DNA from: Nocardioides luti | GTDB lineage: Bacteria; Actinomycetota; Actinomycetes; Propionibacteriales; Nocardioidaceae | Assembly (NCBI RefSeq): GCF_014212315.1 | Contig: NZ_JACKXE010000001.1 | Span: forward strand, 1,612,001 to 1,676,000 | Direction of reading: 5' to 3' | Length of the DNA stretch: 64,000 nucleotides | In this document: positions 25,671 to 32,952 of the stretch, one piece after another | How the letters are laid out: each line of letters starts with the position of its first letter | Numbering within the stretch: position 1 is the stretch's first letter | Translations under genes and position numbers: made by a program | The notes under the pieces: model-generated | What the model saw: the letters and a program-made list of their open reading frames with translations, nothing else | Databases searched by the model: none | What the model was told of the DNA's origin: nothing

Positions 25671-27056
25671 TCAGTCGCGCAGGATCACGCCCGACGTCGG
25701 CGCCAGCCGGACGCTCGAGACCCGCTTGCCGCGCAGCGTCGTGAAGGTGCCGTCGAGGTCGACCGTGCGCGCGTCCCGCGTGGGGTTCACGAGCACCGCG
25801 CCCCCGGTGTAGTCGCGCCGGTGCACGACGCCGGCCACCACCTCGGGCGGCGAGACCGGGCGTCCGATGTCCGTCGTCGCGACCGGCAGCCAGTGGTCGG
25901 TGTCGGACTCCTCGGGTACGAAGATGCTCGACCCGGTGCGACCGTTCCAGGTCAGCAGCCAGGAGGCCCGGTGGTAGGCCTGCGCCGCCACGTCGTCGCG
26001 GCTGCTGTAGGTGATCGCGAGCAGCGGCACGTCGCGGCGGGCCAGCCAGCGCGCCATCTCCGTCTTCCACGTCCAGTCGTCGTCGGCCGTGAACAGCTCG
26101 CTCGGGCCGAGGCTCCACTTGACGAAGTACTCGTTCTCCCAGCCCGAGACGTACGGCGTCCAGTCCTCCAGCACGTCTTTCCAGTTGTCCCAGCCGACCG
26201 TCAGGTTCGGCACCGCGAGGAAGCCGGACCGTTGGAAGCGGGGCGCCACGCGCCTGAGGAAGCGCTCGGTGCCGGCGTACATCGCCGCGTCGTCCGGGAA
26301 GCGCGTCGACACCCGGTCGCCGAACGTGGAGTGGCTGAGCGTGGTGAGGACGTCGTCCATCATCACGCCGTCCCAGTCGTGGGCGCGCAGCTCGGAGCGG
26401 ACGCTCCGCAGCCAGCGCCGCTGGTAGCCCGGGTCGGCGATGTCCATCGGGAAGAGGCCCGGCCAGTCCGACCACTCGAGCCGGTGGCCCGCGGCGTCGT
26501 GCAGGAACCACTCGGGGTGGTGCTGCTGCGCCCAGTGGTAGCCCACCCCCGTCGGCAGGATCTCGTTGTCGCGCGTGCAGCCGTCGCGGCAGGCGCCCTC
26601 GACGGTCGCCGAGACGTCCTTGTACATCAGCACCCGGATGTCCGGGTTGTGCGCGCGCAGCGACGGGATCCGCGCGTACTCCCACGGCTGCAGGACGACG
26701 TAGTTGCCGCGCCACGCGTCCGGCGTCGACTGCGGGTCGCCCCAGTCGAGCATCAGGGTGCCGGCCGACGGCGAGGTGCCGCTGCCGCGGGCGCTCGCGG
26801 CGGTTTTGGTGGCGGCGCCGGGGGTGGCGGCGCTGACGTGCCCGGCGTACGACGGCGTCAGGCCGTCGGCGGGCCCGGCGGAGCCGGCCAGCACGGTGCC
26901 GAGCGCCAGGGCGACCAGCCCGACGGCGCCCCGCAGGGACGGTCGGGTCGCACGCCGGCGCGCGGCCCGCTGCGACGTGGGGAAGGGCGAGGGAAGGACG
27001 TGGTCTCCGGCCTGGTCAGGGCCCGAGAACGCCTGGTGGGAGTCACGATTTCTCAT
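25671..27056 (-). CDS. Secreted putative glycoside hydrolase, GHL15-like (copy 2)
   Basis: A 461-residue paralogue of the protein at 24159-25541. The catalytic domain aligns without large gaps: GTLMLDWGDP, VLMYKDVSATV, GVGYHWAQQHHPEWFLHD, WDGVMMDDV, LLTWNGRTGSSIFVPEE. The N-terminus has a long basic stretch before the hydrophobic signal (VGLVALALGTVLAGSAG), so the true start may be internal. SD-like GGAGG is only 1-2 nt before the ATG used here. The two copies are 129 nt apart in the same orientation, a tandem duplication that has diverged. Confidence 0.72.
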   Translation of the reverse strand: MRNRDSHQAFSGPDQAGDHVLPSPFPTSQRAARRRATRPSLRGAVGLVALALGTVLAGSAGPADGLTPSYAGHVSAATPGAATKTAASARGSGTSPSAGTLMLDWGDPQSTPDAWRGNYVVLQPWEYARIPSLRAHNPDIRVLMYKDVSATVEGACRDGCTRDNEILPTGVGYHWAQQHHPEWFLHDAAGHRLEWSDWPGLFPMDIADPGYQRRWLRSVRSELRAHDWDGVMMDDVLTTLSHSTFGDRVSTRFPDDAAMYAGTERFLRRVAPRFQRSGFLAVPNLTVGWDNWKDVLEDWTPYVSGWENEYFVKWSLGPSELFTADDDWTWKTEMARWLARRDVPLLAITYSSRDDVAAQAYHRASWLLTWNGRTGSSIFVPEESDTDHWLPVATTDIGRPVSPPEVVAGVVHRRDYTGGAVLVNPTRDARTVDLDGTFTTLRGKRVSSVRLAPTSGVILRD

Positions 27057-27145
27057 GCCTCCATTCGTCCGGAAATGCGGTCCCGCCAGCAGGGCTGCAG
27101 GCGCCGTTGGCCCTGGGGCGCCGGACCCCCGGCCGGTGGGGTCCA

Positions 27146-27158
27146 GGGACTAGTACCC
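27146..27158. promoter_or_regulatory. Short dyad GGGACTAGTACCC upstream of GHL15 copy 2
   Basis: An imperfect palindrome (GGG/CCC arms around ACTAGT) lies 90 bp before the paralogue's start. It could be an activator or repressor site, but a single short dyad is weak evidence. Confidence 0.3.
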
Positions 27159-27270
27159 CGCCGACGTCGGGCCCAGGAAACGCTGCCCGATCGGAGGATG
27201 ACGAGGTGGCCGACTCGATCGCGCCCGCCCGCAGGTGGCACGATGTGCGCCGACGTCCCGACGGCGTCAC

Positions 27271-27343
27271 GCCCCAGTAGCTCAGTGGATAGAGCAGCCG
27301 CCTCCTAAGCGAAAGGTCGCAAGTTCGACTCTTGCCTGGGGCA
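27271..27343 (+). tRNA. tRNA-Arg, anticodon CCT, with a weak anticodon stem
   Basis: 73 nt: acceptor GCCCCAG/CTGGGGC, D arm GCTC/GAGC, and T arm GCAAG-TTCGACT-CTTGC are all perfect. The anticodon loop CTCCTAA gives CCT, reading AGG. The anticodon stem GCCGC/GCGAA pairs only at its three loop-proximal positions; the two outer pairs are C-A and G-A mismatches. Discriminator A; no encoded CCA. The rest is intact, so it is probably functional. Confidence 0.9.
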
Positions 27344-27394
27344 CCCCGCGTCGTACCTCCCGAGCGCGTCAGGACGCACGAAGCAGCACCCGAC

Positions 27395-27409
27395 CGGGCC
27401 ACGGGCCCG
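27395..27409 (+). terminator. Possible hairpin after tRNA-Arg
   Basis: CGGGCC and GGCCCG flank a 3-nt loop about 50 nt after the tRNA, inside a longer imperfect stem. No U-run. It also lies just beyond the stop (27432) of the convergent minus-strand gene. Confidence 0.4.
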
Positions 27410-27431
27410 ACCGGCGGTCAGCTGTCGACCG

Positions 27432-28616
27432 TCAGGCGACGACCTCGAACCGGATCCCGGCGGCCTGCAGCCGGGCCAGCAGGTTCGCCCCCATGGCCTG
27501 GGCGGTGGTGACCTGGCCGGAGGTGGGCGGGTTGTCGTCGAAGGCCAAGCAGAGGGCGGACTCGGCGAGCATCTTGGCGGTCTCGCCGTAGCCCGGGTCG
27601 CCGCCGCTGACGCGGGTGTGGACCGAGCGGCCGTCGCCCTCGCCGACGAAGTCGACGGTGAACCACGACTTCTCGCGACGCGACTCGTCCGGGCCGTCGC
27701 CCTGCTTGACCTTGCCGAGCAGCAGGTTGCGCAGCGGCTTCACCTGCGCGGACAGGGCGATGGCGGTGACGCCGGCCGCCCCGCCGGCGGCGTACCGCAG
27801 CGTCTTGGTGCCGGCGTAGTGCGCGTAGCGGAACTCCGGGCCGTACGACGCCAGCGCGGCGCCGCTGCGCGCGACCACCGCCGGGTCGATGGTGGGCATC
27901 GGCAGCAACCAGTAGCCCAGGAGCGAGTCCCGGTGCGGCTTGCCGGCGACGGCGCGCGAGGTCCGGCCCTGCGGCTTCGGCTCCGCCTTGCGCCGGGCCG
28001 AGGAGGCCTGCTTCATCTGCTTCCCGCGCGACATCGCGGTCATCGCGGAGTGGAAGGTGCCGCCGGAGAACATCCCGCTCGCGCGGACCACGCCGCGGAC
28101 GGACACCGGGCCCTGCGCGCCGAGCTGCTCGACGGTGTACATCGCGCCGAGGTCGTGCGGGACCGAGTCGAAGCCGCACGCGTGCACGATCCGGGCGCCG
28201 GAGCGCTCCGCGGCGGCGTTGTGGGCGACGTACATCCGGTCCACGAACTCGGGCTCGCCGGTGAGGTCGACGTAGTCGGTGCCGGCGTCGGCGCAGGCGG
28301 CGACCAGCGGCTCGCCGTACGTCAGGTAGGGCCCGACCGTGGTGATCACGACGCGGGCGCGCGACGCGACGTCGGCGAGCGAGGCCGGGTCGCCGACCTC
28401 GGCGTGCAGCAGCTCGAGGTCCGCGAGCGCGGGGTCGATCGCCGCCAGCTGGTCCCGCACCCGGGCCAGCTTGTCGGGGCTGCGCCCGGCCAGCGCCCAG
28501 CGCAGCCCGCTCGGCGCGTGCCGGGCGAGGTACTCCGCCGTCAGCGCACCCGTGAAGCCCGTCGCCCCGAAGAGCACGATGTCGAACGGTCGGTCCGTCT
28601 TGCCGGTCTCAGCCAT
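27432..28616 (-). CDS. Saccharopine dehydrogenase-like NAD(P)-binding protein (trans-acting enoyl reductase type)
   Basis: A 394-residue protein. FDIVLFGATGFTGALTAEYLA (9-29) is a Rossmann GxxGxxG motif. VVITTVGPYLTYGEPLV and ACADAGTDYVDLTGE are signatures of the saccharopine dehydrogenase-like family that includes mycobacterial trans-acting enoyl reductases. It probably reduces a lipid or polyketide intermediate with NAD(P)H. It lacks the lysine-pathway catalytic domain, so saccharopine is unlikely to be the substrate. No polyketide synthase is nearby. Cytoplasmic or membrane-peripheral. Confidence 0.82.
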   Translation of the reverse strand: MAETGKTDRPFDIVLFGATGFTGALTAEYLARHAPSGLRWALAGRSPDKLARVRDQLAAIDPALADLELLHAEVGDPASLADVASRARVVITTVGPYLTYGEPLVAACADAGTDYVDLTGEPEFVDRMYVAHNAAAERSGARIVHACGFDSVPHDLGAMYTVEQLGAQGPVSVRGVVRASGMFSGGTFHSAMTAMSRGKQMKQASSARRKAEPKPQGRTSRAVAGKPHRDSLLGYWLLPMPTIDPAVVARSGAALASYGPEFRYAHYAGTKTLRYAAGGAAGVTAIALSAQVKPLRNLLLGKVKQGDGPDESRREKSWFTVDFVGEGDGRSVHTRVSGGDPGYGETAKMLAESALCLAFDDNPPTSGQVTTAQAMGANLLARLQAAGIRFEVVA

Positions 28617-28666
28617 CCCCCCATCGTCGCACCCCGATCCCGGGTGCCCGCAGGGTGAGACCGACG

Positions 28667-28672
28667 TACGCT
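28667..28672 (+). promoter_or_regulatory. -10 element of leaderless DUF2277 gene
   Basis: TACGCT ends 6 nt before the ATG at 28679, with no ribosome-binding site between. Confidence 0.6.
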
Positions 28673-28678
28673 CGGACC

Positions 28679-28948
28679 ATGTGCCGCAACATCCGCCCCC
28701 TCAACAACTTCGAGCCGCCCGCGACCCGTGACGAGGTCACGGCGGCCGCGCTGCAGTACGTCCGCAAGGTCAGCGGGACGACGAAGCCGTCGCAGGCGAA
28801 CCAGGCCGCGTTCGACCGCGCCGTCCGCGAGATCGCGCACCTGACCCAGCACCTGCTGGACGACCTCGTGACGACGGCCCCGCCGAAGGACCGCGCCGTC
28901 GAGGCCGACAAGGCCCGCGCCCGGGCGGCGCTGCGCTACGCCCGATGA
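28679..28948 (+). CDS. DUF2277 family protein
   Basis: An 89-residue protein starting MCRNIRPLNNFEPPATRDEV, the conserved N-terminus of DUF2277, followed by helices (AALQYVRKVSGTTKPSQANQ, FDRAVREIAHLTQHLLDDL). Function is unknown in the family. It contains one Cys at position 2 and is probably all-helical and cytoplasmic. The stop overlaps the start of the sirtuin gene by 4 nt, so the two are co-translated; a link to deacylation is only suggested by this. Confidence 0.9.
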   Translation: MCRNIRPLNNFEPPATRDEVTAAALQYVRKVSGTTKPSQANQAAFDRAVREIAHLTQHLLDDLVTTAPPKDRAVEADKARARAALRYAR

Positions 28949-29796
28949 CGGTCTCCGGCGACACGACCACCACGGCCGCGTCCACCTCGGCCGCGGCCGC
29001 GCTCGACCTGCTCGCCGACCGACCGCTCGTGGTGCTGACCGGCGCCGGGCTCAGCACGGACTCCGGCATCCCGGACTACCGCGGACCCGGCTCGCCGAAC
29101 CGGACGCCGATGACCTACCAGGAGTTCGTCTCCGGCCCGGAGGCCCGCCGGCGCTATTGGGCGCGCAGCCACCTCGGCTGGGGCCGGATGAAGGGGGCCG
29201 AGCCGAACGCCGGCCACCACGCGCTGACCCGGCTGGACCCCGAGCTGCTGATCACCCAGAACGTCGACGGCCTGCACGAGCGGGCCGGCTCGCGGAGCCT
29301 GGTCGCCCTGCACGGCCGGATCGCCGACGTGGTCTGCCTGGACTGCCGCGCCACGACCGGGCGGGCCGCCCTGCACGCCCGGCTCCACGAGCTCAACCCC
29401 GGCTTCGCCGAGCGCCACGGCGCAGCGGAGAGCCGGCCCGACGGCGACGTCGACCTCGACGACACCGCGGACTTCGTCGTCCCGGGCTGCGCCGACTGCG
29501 CGGGGATCCTCAAGCCCGACGTGGTGTTCTTCGGGGAGAACGTCCCCCTCCCCCGCGTCGAGCGGTGCTACGCCGCGGTCGACGCGCTCGCCGCCACCGA
29601 CGGTGCCCTGCTCGTGGCCGGGTCGTCGCTGACCGTGATGAGCGGCTTCCGGTTCGTACGCCGGGCCGCCCGCGACGGCACGCCGGTCGTCATCGTCAAC
29701 CGCGGCACGACCCGGGGCGACGAGCTGGCGGCGTACACCCTCGACGTGGGGTGCAGCGAGTTCCTCACCGCGCTCGTGGAGCGGCGCACGGCCTAG
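28945..29796 (+). CDS. NAD-dependent deacylase, Sir2 family
   Basis: A 283-residue sirtuin. VVLTGAGLSTDSGIPDYRGP is the NAD-binding signature, ITQNVDGLHERAGS carries the TQNVDGLH motif, and LHGR supplies the catalytic His. VCLDC and CADC give the four zinc Cys, with an unusually long Asp-rich insert between the pairs. PDVVFFGE and GSSLTVMSGF complete the fold. It removes acyl groups from protein lysines using NAD. ATGA overlap with the DUF2277 gene. Confidence 0.95.
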   Translation: MTVSGDTTTTAASTSAAAALDLLADRPLVVLTGAGLSTDSGIPDYRGPGSPNRTPMTYQEFVSGPEARRRYWARSHLGWGRMKGAEPNAGHHALTRLDPELLITQNVDGLHERAGSRSLVALHGRIADVVCLDCRATTGRAALHARLHELNPGFAERHGAAESRPDGDVDLDDTADFVVPGCADCAGILKPDVVFFGENVPLPRVERCYAAVDALAATDGALLVAGSSLTVMSGFRFVRRAARDGTPVVIVNRGTTRGDELAAYTLDVGCSEFLTALVERRTA

Positions 29797-29814
29797 CCGG
29801 ACCGTGCGCAGGCC

Positions 29815-30507
29815 TCAGAGCTTGCGGACGAAGATGTGGTCGGCGGCCTCCGGGACGATCTCGGCGGTCTCGCCGCCCGAGCCGACCAGCACGCCGTCCG
29901 GGGTCGCGACCGCCGTGATCGTCTTGTCCGGCAGGGCACCCACGCGTCGCAGCGCGCTCATCAGCGCCTCGTCCTTCTGCATCTCCTCCGAGATCCGACG
30001 GACGAGCACGCGGGCCTCGTCGTCACCGACCGCGACCGCCTTCGACAGCGGCTCGACGCCTTCCATGAAGCCCTCGCCGAGGTCGGTCTCGCCGAGCTCG
30101 TCGAGGCCGGGGATCGGGTTGCCGTACGGCGACTCCGTGGGGTGGTCGAGCAGCTCGACGAGGCGGCGCTCCACGGTCTCGGACATGACGTGCTCCCAGC
30201 GGCACGCCTCCTCGTGGACGAGCTCCCAGTCGAGCCCGATCACGTCGATGAGGAGCCGCTCGGCCAGCCGGTGCTTGCGCATCACACGGGTCGCGAGGCG
30301 GTGCCCGTCGTCGGTGAGCTGCAGGTGGCGGTCGCCCTCGACGGTCAGGAGGCCGTCGCGCTCCATCCGGGCCACCGTCTGCGACACGGTCGGACCGCTC
30401 TGGTGGAGGCGCTCGGCGATCCGGGCGCGCAGCGGGACGATGCCCTCCTCGACCAGCTCGTAGATCGTGCGGAGGTACATCTCGGTGGTGTCGATGAGAT
30501 CGCTCAC
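29815..30507 (-). CDS. ideR: Iron-dependent repressor, IdeR/DtxR family
   Basis: A 230-residue protein, the exact length of mycobacterial IdeR. The start GTG gives SDLIDTTEMYLRTIYEL, with Met10 of metal site 2 in register. The wHTH contains AERLHQSGPTVSQTVARM. EEACRWEHVMSE supplies the Cys102-x-x-Glu105-His106 metal ligands, and the C-terminal SH3-like domain (ITAVATPDGVLVGS...) is present. With Fe2+ it represses siderophore and iron-uptake genes. An in-frame ATG at 30525 is an alternative start. It is divergent from the photolyase gene (78 bp between). Confidence 0.93.
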   Translation of the reverse strand: MSDLIDTTEMYLRTIYELVEEGIVPLRARIAERLHQSGPTVSQTVARMERDGLLTVEGDRHLQLTDDGHRLATRVMRKHRLAERLLIDVIGLDWELVHEEACRWEHVMSETVERRLVELLDHPTESPYGNPIPGLDELGETDLGEGFMEGVEPLSKAVAVGDDEARVLVRRISEEMQKDEALMSALRRVGALPDKTITAVATPDGVLVGSGGETAEIVPEAADHIFVRKL

Positions 30508-30585
30508 CGGGTCATTGTGTCCCATCGGCGGGTGCGGCTCCATTCGACCACCGGGCCGTCGGAGGCGCGTGGCAGGCTGGGACCG

Positions 30586-31935
30586 ATGCCTTCCGTGATG
30601 TGGTTCCGCCGCGACCTCCGCCTCCAGGACAACCCCGCCCTGCTCGAGGCGTGCGGGGACGGCGACGTGCTCCCGCTGTTCGTGCTCGACCCGGCGCTGT
30701 GGGGTCCGGCCGGTCCCAGCCGCCGGGCCTACCTCGGCGCCTCGCTGCGCGCGCTGGACGCCGACCTGCGCGGCGGTGGCCGCGGGCCCGGGCTCTCGGT
30801 CGTGCGGGGCGGTCCGGTCCGCCGGGTCGTGCTCGCCGCGAAGGAGGTCGGCGCCACGCGCGTGCACGTCGCGGCCGACTACGGACCCTACGGCCACCAG
30901 CGCGACCTGGACGTCGAGGCCGCGCTCGCCGAGGCGGGGATCGAGCTGGTCCGCACGGGGTCGCCGTACGCCGTCGCGCCGGGCCGCGTCACCAACAAGA
31001 CCGGCGACCCCTACAAGGTCTACACGCCGTTCTCCCGTGCCTGGGCCGACCACGGCTGGCGGGCGCCCGTCGAGGCGCCGTCGGGCGCGACCTGGCTGGC
31101 GCTGGAGGACACCACCGACATCCCGGAGCCGGCGCTGCCCGACGGCCTCGAGCTCCCGGAGGCCGGCGAGGCCGCCGCCCGGCGCCGCTGGGCCGACTTC
31201 CTCGACGAGCGCATCGCGGACTACGACGCCGCCCGCGACCTCCCGGCCGTCGTCGGCACCTCCCACATGTCGGTGCACCTGAAGTGGGGCGAGATCCACC
31301 CGCGGACGATGCTGGCCGACGTCGGCGCCCTGCGCAGCCGCGGCTCGCAGACCTACCGCAAGGAGCTGGCCTGGCGCGAGTTCTACGCCGACGTGCTGTT
31401 CGCGCGGCCGGAGTCGGCGCGCGAGTACCTCCGCCCCGAGTACGCCCGCCTCCAGTACGACGACCCCGGCACCCACCTCGACGCCTGGCGCGAGGGCCGC
31501 ACGGGCTTCCCCGTCGTGGACGCGGGCATGCGGCAGCTGCGGGCGACCGGCTGGATGCACAACCGCGTCCGGATGATCGTGGCCAGCTTCCTCGTCAAGG
31601 ACCTGCACCTCGAGTGGCAGCACGGCGCCCGGCACTTCATGCACTGGCTCGTCGACGGCGACCTCGCCTCCAACCAGCACGGCTGGCAGTGGACGGCCGG
31701 CAGCGGCACCGACGCCGCGCCGTACTTCCGGGTCTTCAACCCGACCTCGCAGGGCAAGAAGTTCGACCCCAAGGGCGCCTACGTCCGCCACTGGGTGCCC
31801 GAGCTCGCCGACGTGGCCGACCCCCACGACCCGGCGCCGGAGGACCGGCTCGCCGCCGGCTACCCCGACCCGGTCGTCGACCACGCGGCCGAGCGTCGCG
31901 AGGCGCTGGACCGGTGGGAGAGGATCAGGGGATGA
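30586..31935 (+). CDS. phr: Deoxyribodipyrimidine photolyase
   Basis: A 449-residue DNA photolyase. The N-terminal antenna domain begins VMWFRRDLRLQDNPAL. The FAD domain has the FPVVDAGMRQLRATGWMHNR signature and WQWTAGSGTDAAPYFRVFNP, with the Trp-rich electron path and FAD/CPD contacts. It repairs UV pyrimidine dimers using light. Start ATG at 30586 matches family N-termini. Stop overlaps the next gene by 4 nt (ATGA). Confidence 0.95.
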   Translation: MPSVMWFRRDLRLQDNPALLEACGDGDVLPLFVLDPALWGPAGPSRRAYLGASLRALDADLRGGGRGPGLSVVRGGPVRRVVLAAKEVGATRVHVAADYGPYGHQRDLDVEAALAEAGIELVRTGSPYAVAPGRVTNKTGDPYKVYTPFSRAWADHGWRAPVEAPSGATWLALEDTTDIPEPALPDGLELPEAGEAAARRRWADFLDERIADYDAARDLPAVVGTSHMSVHLKWGEIHPRTMLADVGALRSRGSQTYRKELAWREFYADVLFARPESAREYLRPEYARLQYDDPGTHLDAWREGRTGFPVVDAGMRQLRATGWMHNRVRMIVASFLVKDLHLEWQHGARHFMHWLVDGDLASNQHGWQWTAGSGTDAAPYFRVFNPTSQGKKFDPKGAYVRHWVPELADVADPHDPAPEDRLAAGYPDPVVDHAAERREALDRWERIRG

Positions 31936-32711
31936 GCGAGCATCCCGACCTGATCGTCCCCCGCCGCTTCTGCGGCCCGCCGTCCTCGGGCAACGGCGGC
32001 TGGACCTCCGGGGCGCTGGCCGCGCTCGTGGAGCAGGGCTGCCCCGACAACCGGGCCGAGGCCTGGCCGCCGATCCGGGTCGCGCTCCGCAAGCCGCCCC
32101 CGCTCGACACCCCGATGGACGTCGTCGACGACGGCACCGGGGTGACCGCCTCGGTCGAGGGGGCCGTCGTCGCCCGTGCCGAGGTCACCGACGCCGACCC
32201 CGCGATCGTCGAGCCGGTGCCGGCGGCCGAGGCACGCGCCGCCATGGCGACCTACCCCGGCCTCACCTCGCACCCCTTCCCCACCTGCTTCGCGTGCGGC
32301 ACCACCCGCGAGGAGGGCGACGGCCTGCGGATCTTCCCCGGCCGCGTGGGCGACCAGGACGGCGCCGTACGCATCGCCGCGACGTGGACGCCGCACGCCA
32401 GCGTCGCCGAGGACTTCCACGCCTACGTCGACGACGTCCAGCGCGCCTCGCTCGCCGCGACCTGGGCCGCCCTGGACTGCATCGGCGGCTGGGCCGGCGA
32501 CCTCGAGGAGCGGCTGATGGTGCTGGGCGGCATGACCGCCCGCGTCGACGCCCTCCCCGTCGTCGGCGAGGAGCACGTCGTCGTCGGCCTCGCCCGCGGC
32601 CAGGAGGGTCGCAAGACCTTCACCGCCGCCACACTGTACGACGCCGACGGCCGCGTCGTCGCGTGCGCCGAGCACGTCTGGGTCGCCGTCGACCCGGCCG
32701 CCTTCGCCTGA
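31932..32711 (+). CDS. Hotdog-fold (thioesterase-like) protein
   Basis: A 259-residue protein. RFCGPPSSGNGGWTSGALAAL at the N-terminus and the later half (LGGMTARVDALPVVGEEHVVVGLARG) resemble two tandem hotdog units as found in acyl-CoA thioesterase-like proteins. A central FPTCFACGTTREEGDGLRIF has a CxxC pair that could bind metal. No catalytic residues can be named with confidence. It is translationally coupled to the photolyase gene, though the functional link is obscure. Confidence 0.68.
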   Translation: MSEHPDLIVPRRFCGPPSSGNGGWTSGALAALVEQGCPDNRAEAWPPIRVALRKPPPLDTPMDVVDDGTGVTASVEGAVVARAEVTDADPAIVEPVPAAEARAAMATYPGLTSHPFPTCFACGTTREEGDGLRIFPGRVGDQDGAVRIAATWTPHASVAEDFHAYVDDVQRASLAATWAALDCIGGWAGDLEERLMVLGGMTARVDALPVVGEEHVVVGLARGQEGRKTFTAATLYDADGRVVACAEHVWVAVDPAAFA

Positions 32712-32731
32712 CCCCACCACCCGCCGTACCG

Positions 32732-32906
32732 CCGAGTCGGCGCATCTGCAGATCCCCGGACCGCCGAGTCGGCGCGTCTGCAGATCCCCGGACCGCCGAG
32801 TCGGCGCGTCTGCAGATGGGGCGGGGCCCGACACGCCGACGCGCCCTCGTCCGTCTGCAGATGCGCCGACTCGGCTACTCCCACGTCTGAAGATGCGCCG
32901 ACTCGA
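32732..32906. repeat. 32-bp intergenic repeats: three direct copies facing two inverted copies
   Basis: The unit GCCGAGTCGGCGCRTCTGCA + GAT recurs three times on the plus strand, with CTGCAG centres at 32748.5, 32780.5 and 32812.5 (exact 32-bp period). Two inverted copies have centres at 32857.5 and 32889.5 (again 32 bp). The last copy has CTGAAG. The block fills most of the 241-bp gap between the hotdog gene and the GH13 gene. Transcripts from it could fold into a long stem. Confidence 0.92.
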
Positions 32907-32952
32907 CCTTCGGAGTTGCCTCGGCAGGGGGTCTGCGGGGAGGATTGTCCGC

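Noticed and set aside
27146..27158. GGGACTAGTACCC as a firm operator
   Set aside because: The arms are only 3 bp outside a 6-bp centre, there is a single copy, and the first paralogue lacks it; kept only as a low-confidence site.
22482..27308. A 1608-codon plus-strand ORF
   Set aside because: It runs antisense through the TSP3-like and GHL15-like genes and contains long Ser/Pro low-complexity stretches; it is an artefact of few stops in GC-rich DNA.
32732..32906. Reading the 32-bp repeats as a small CRISPR array
   Set aside because: The repeats are contiguous with no variable spacers, include inverted copies, and no cas gene is present.
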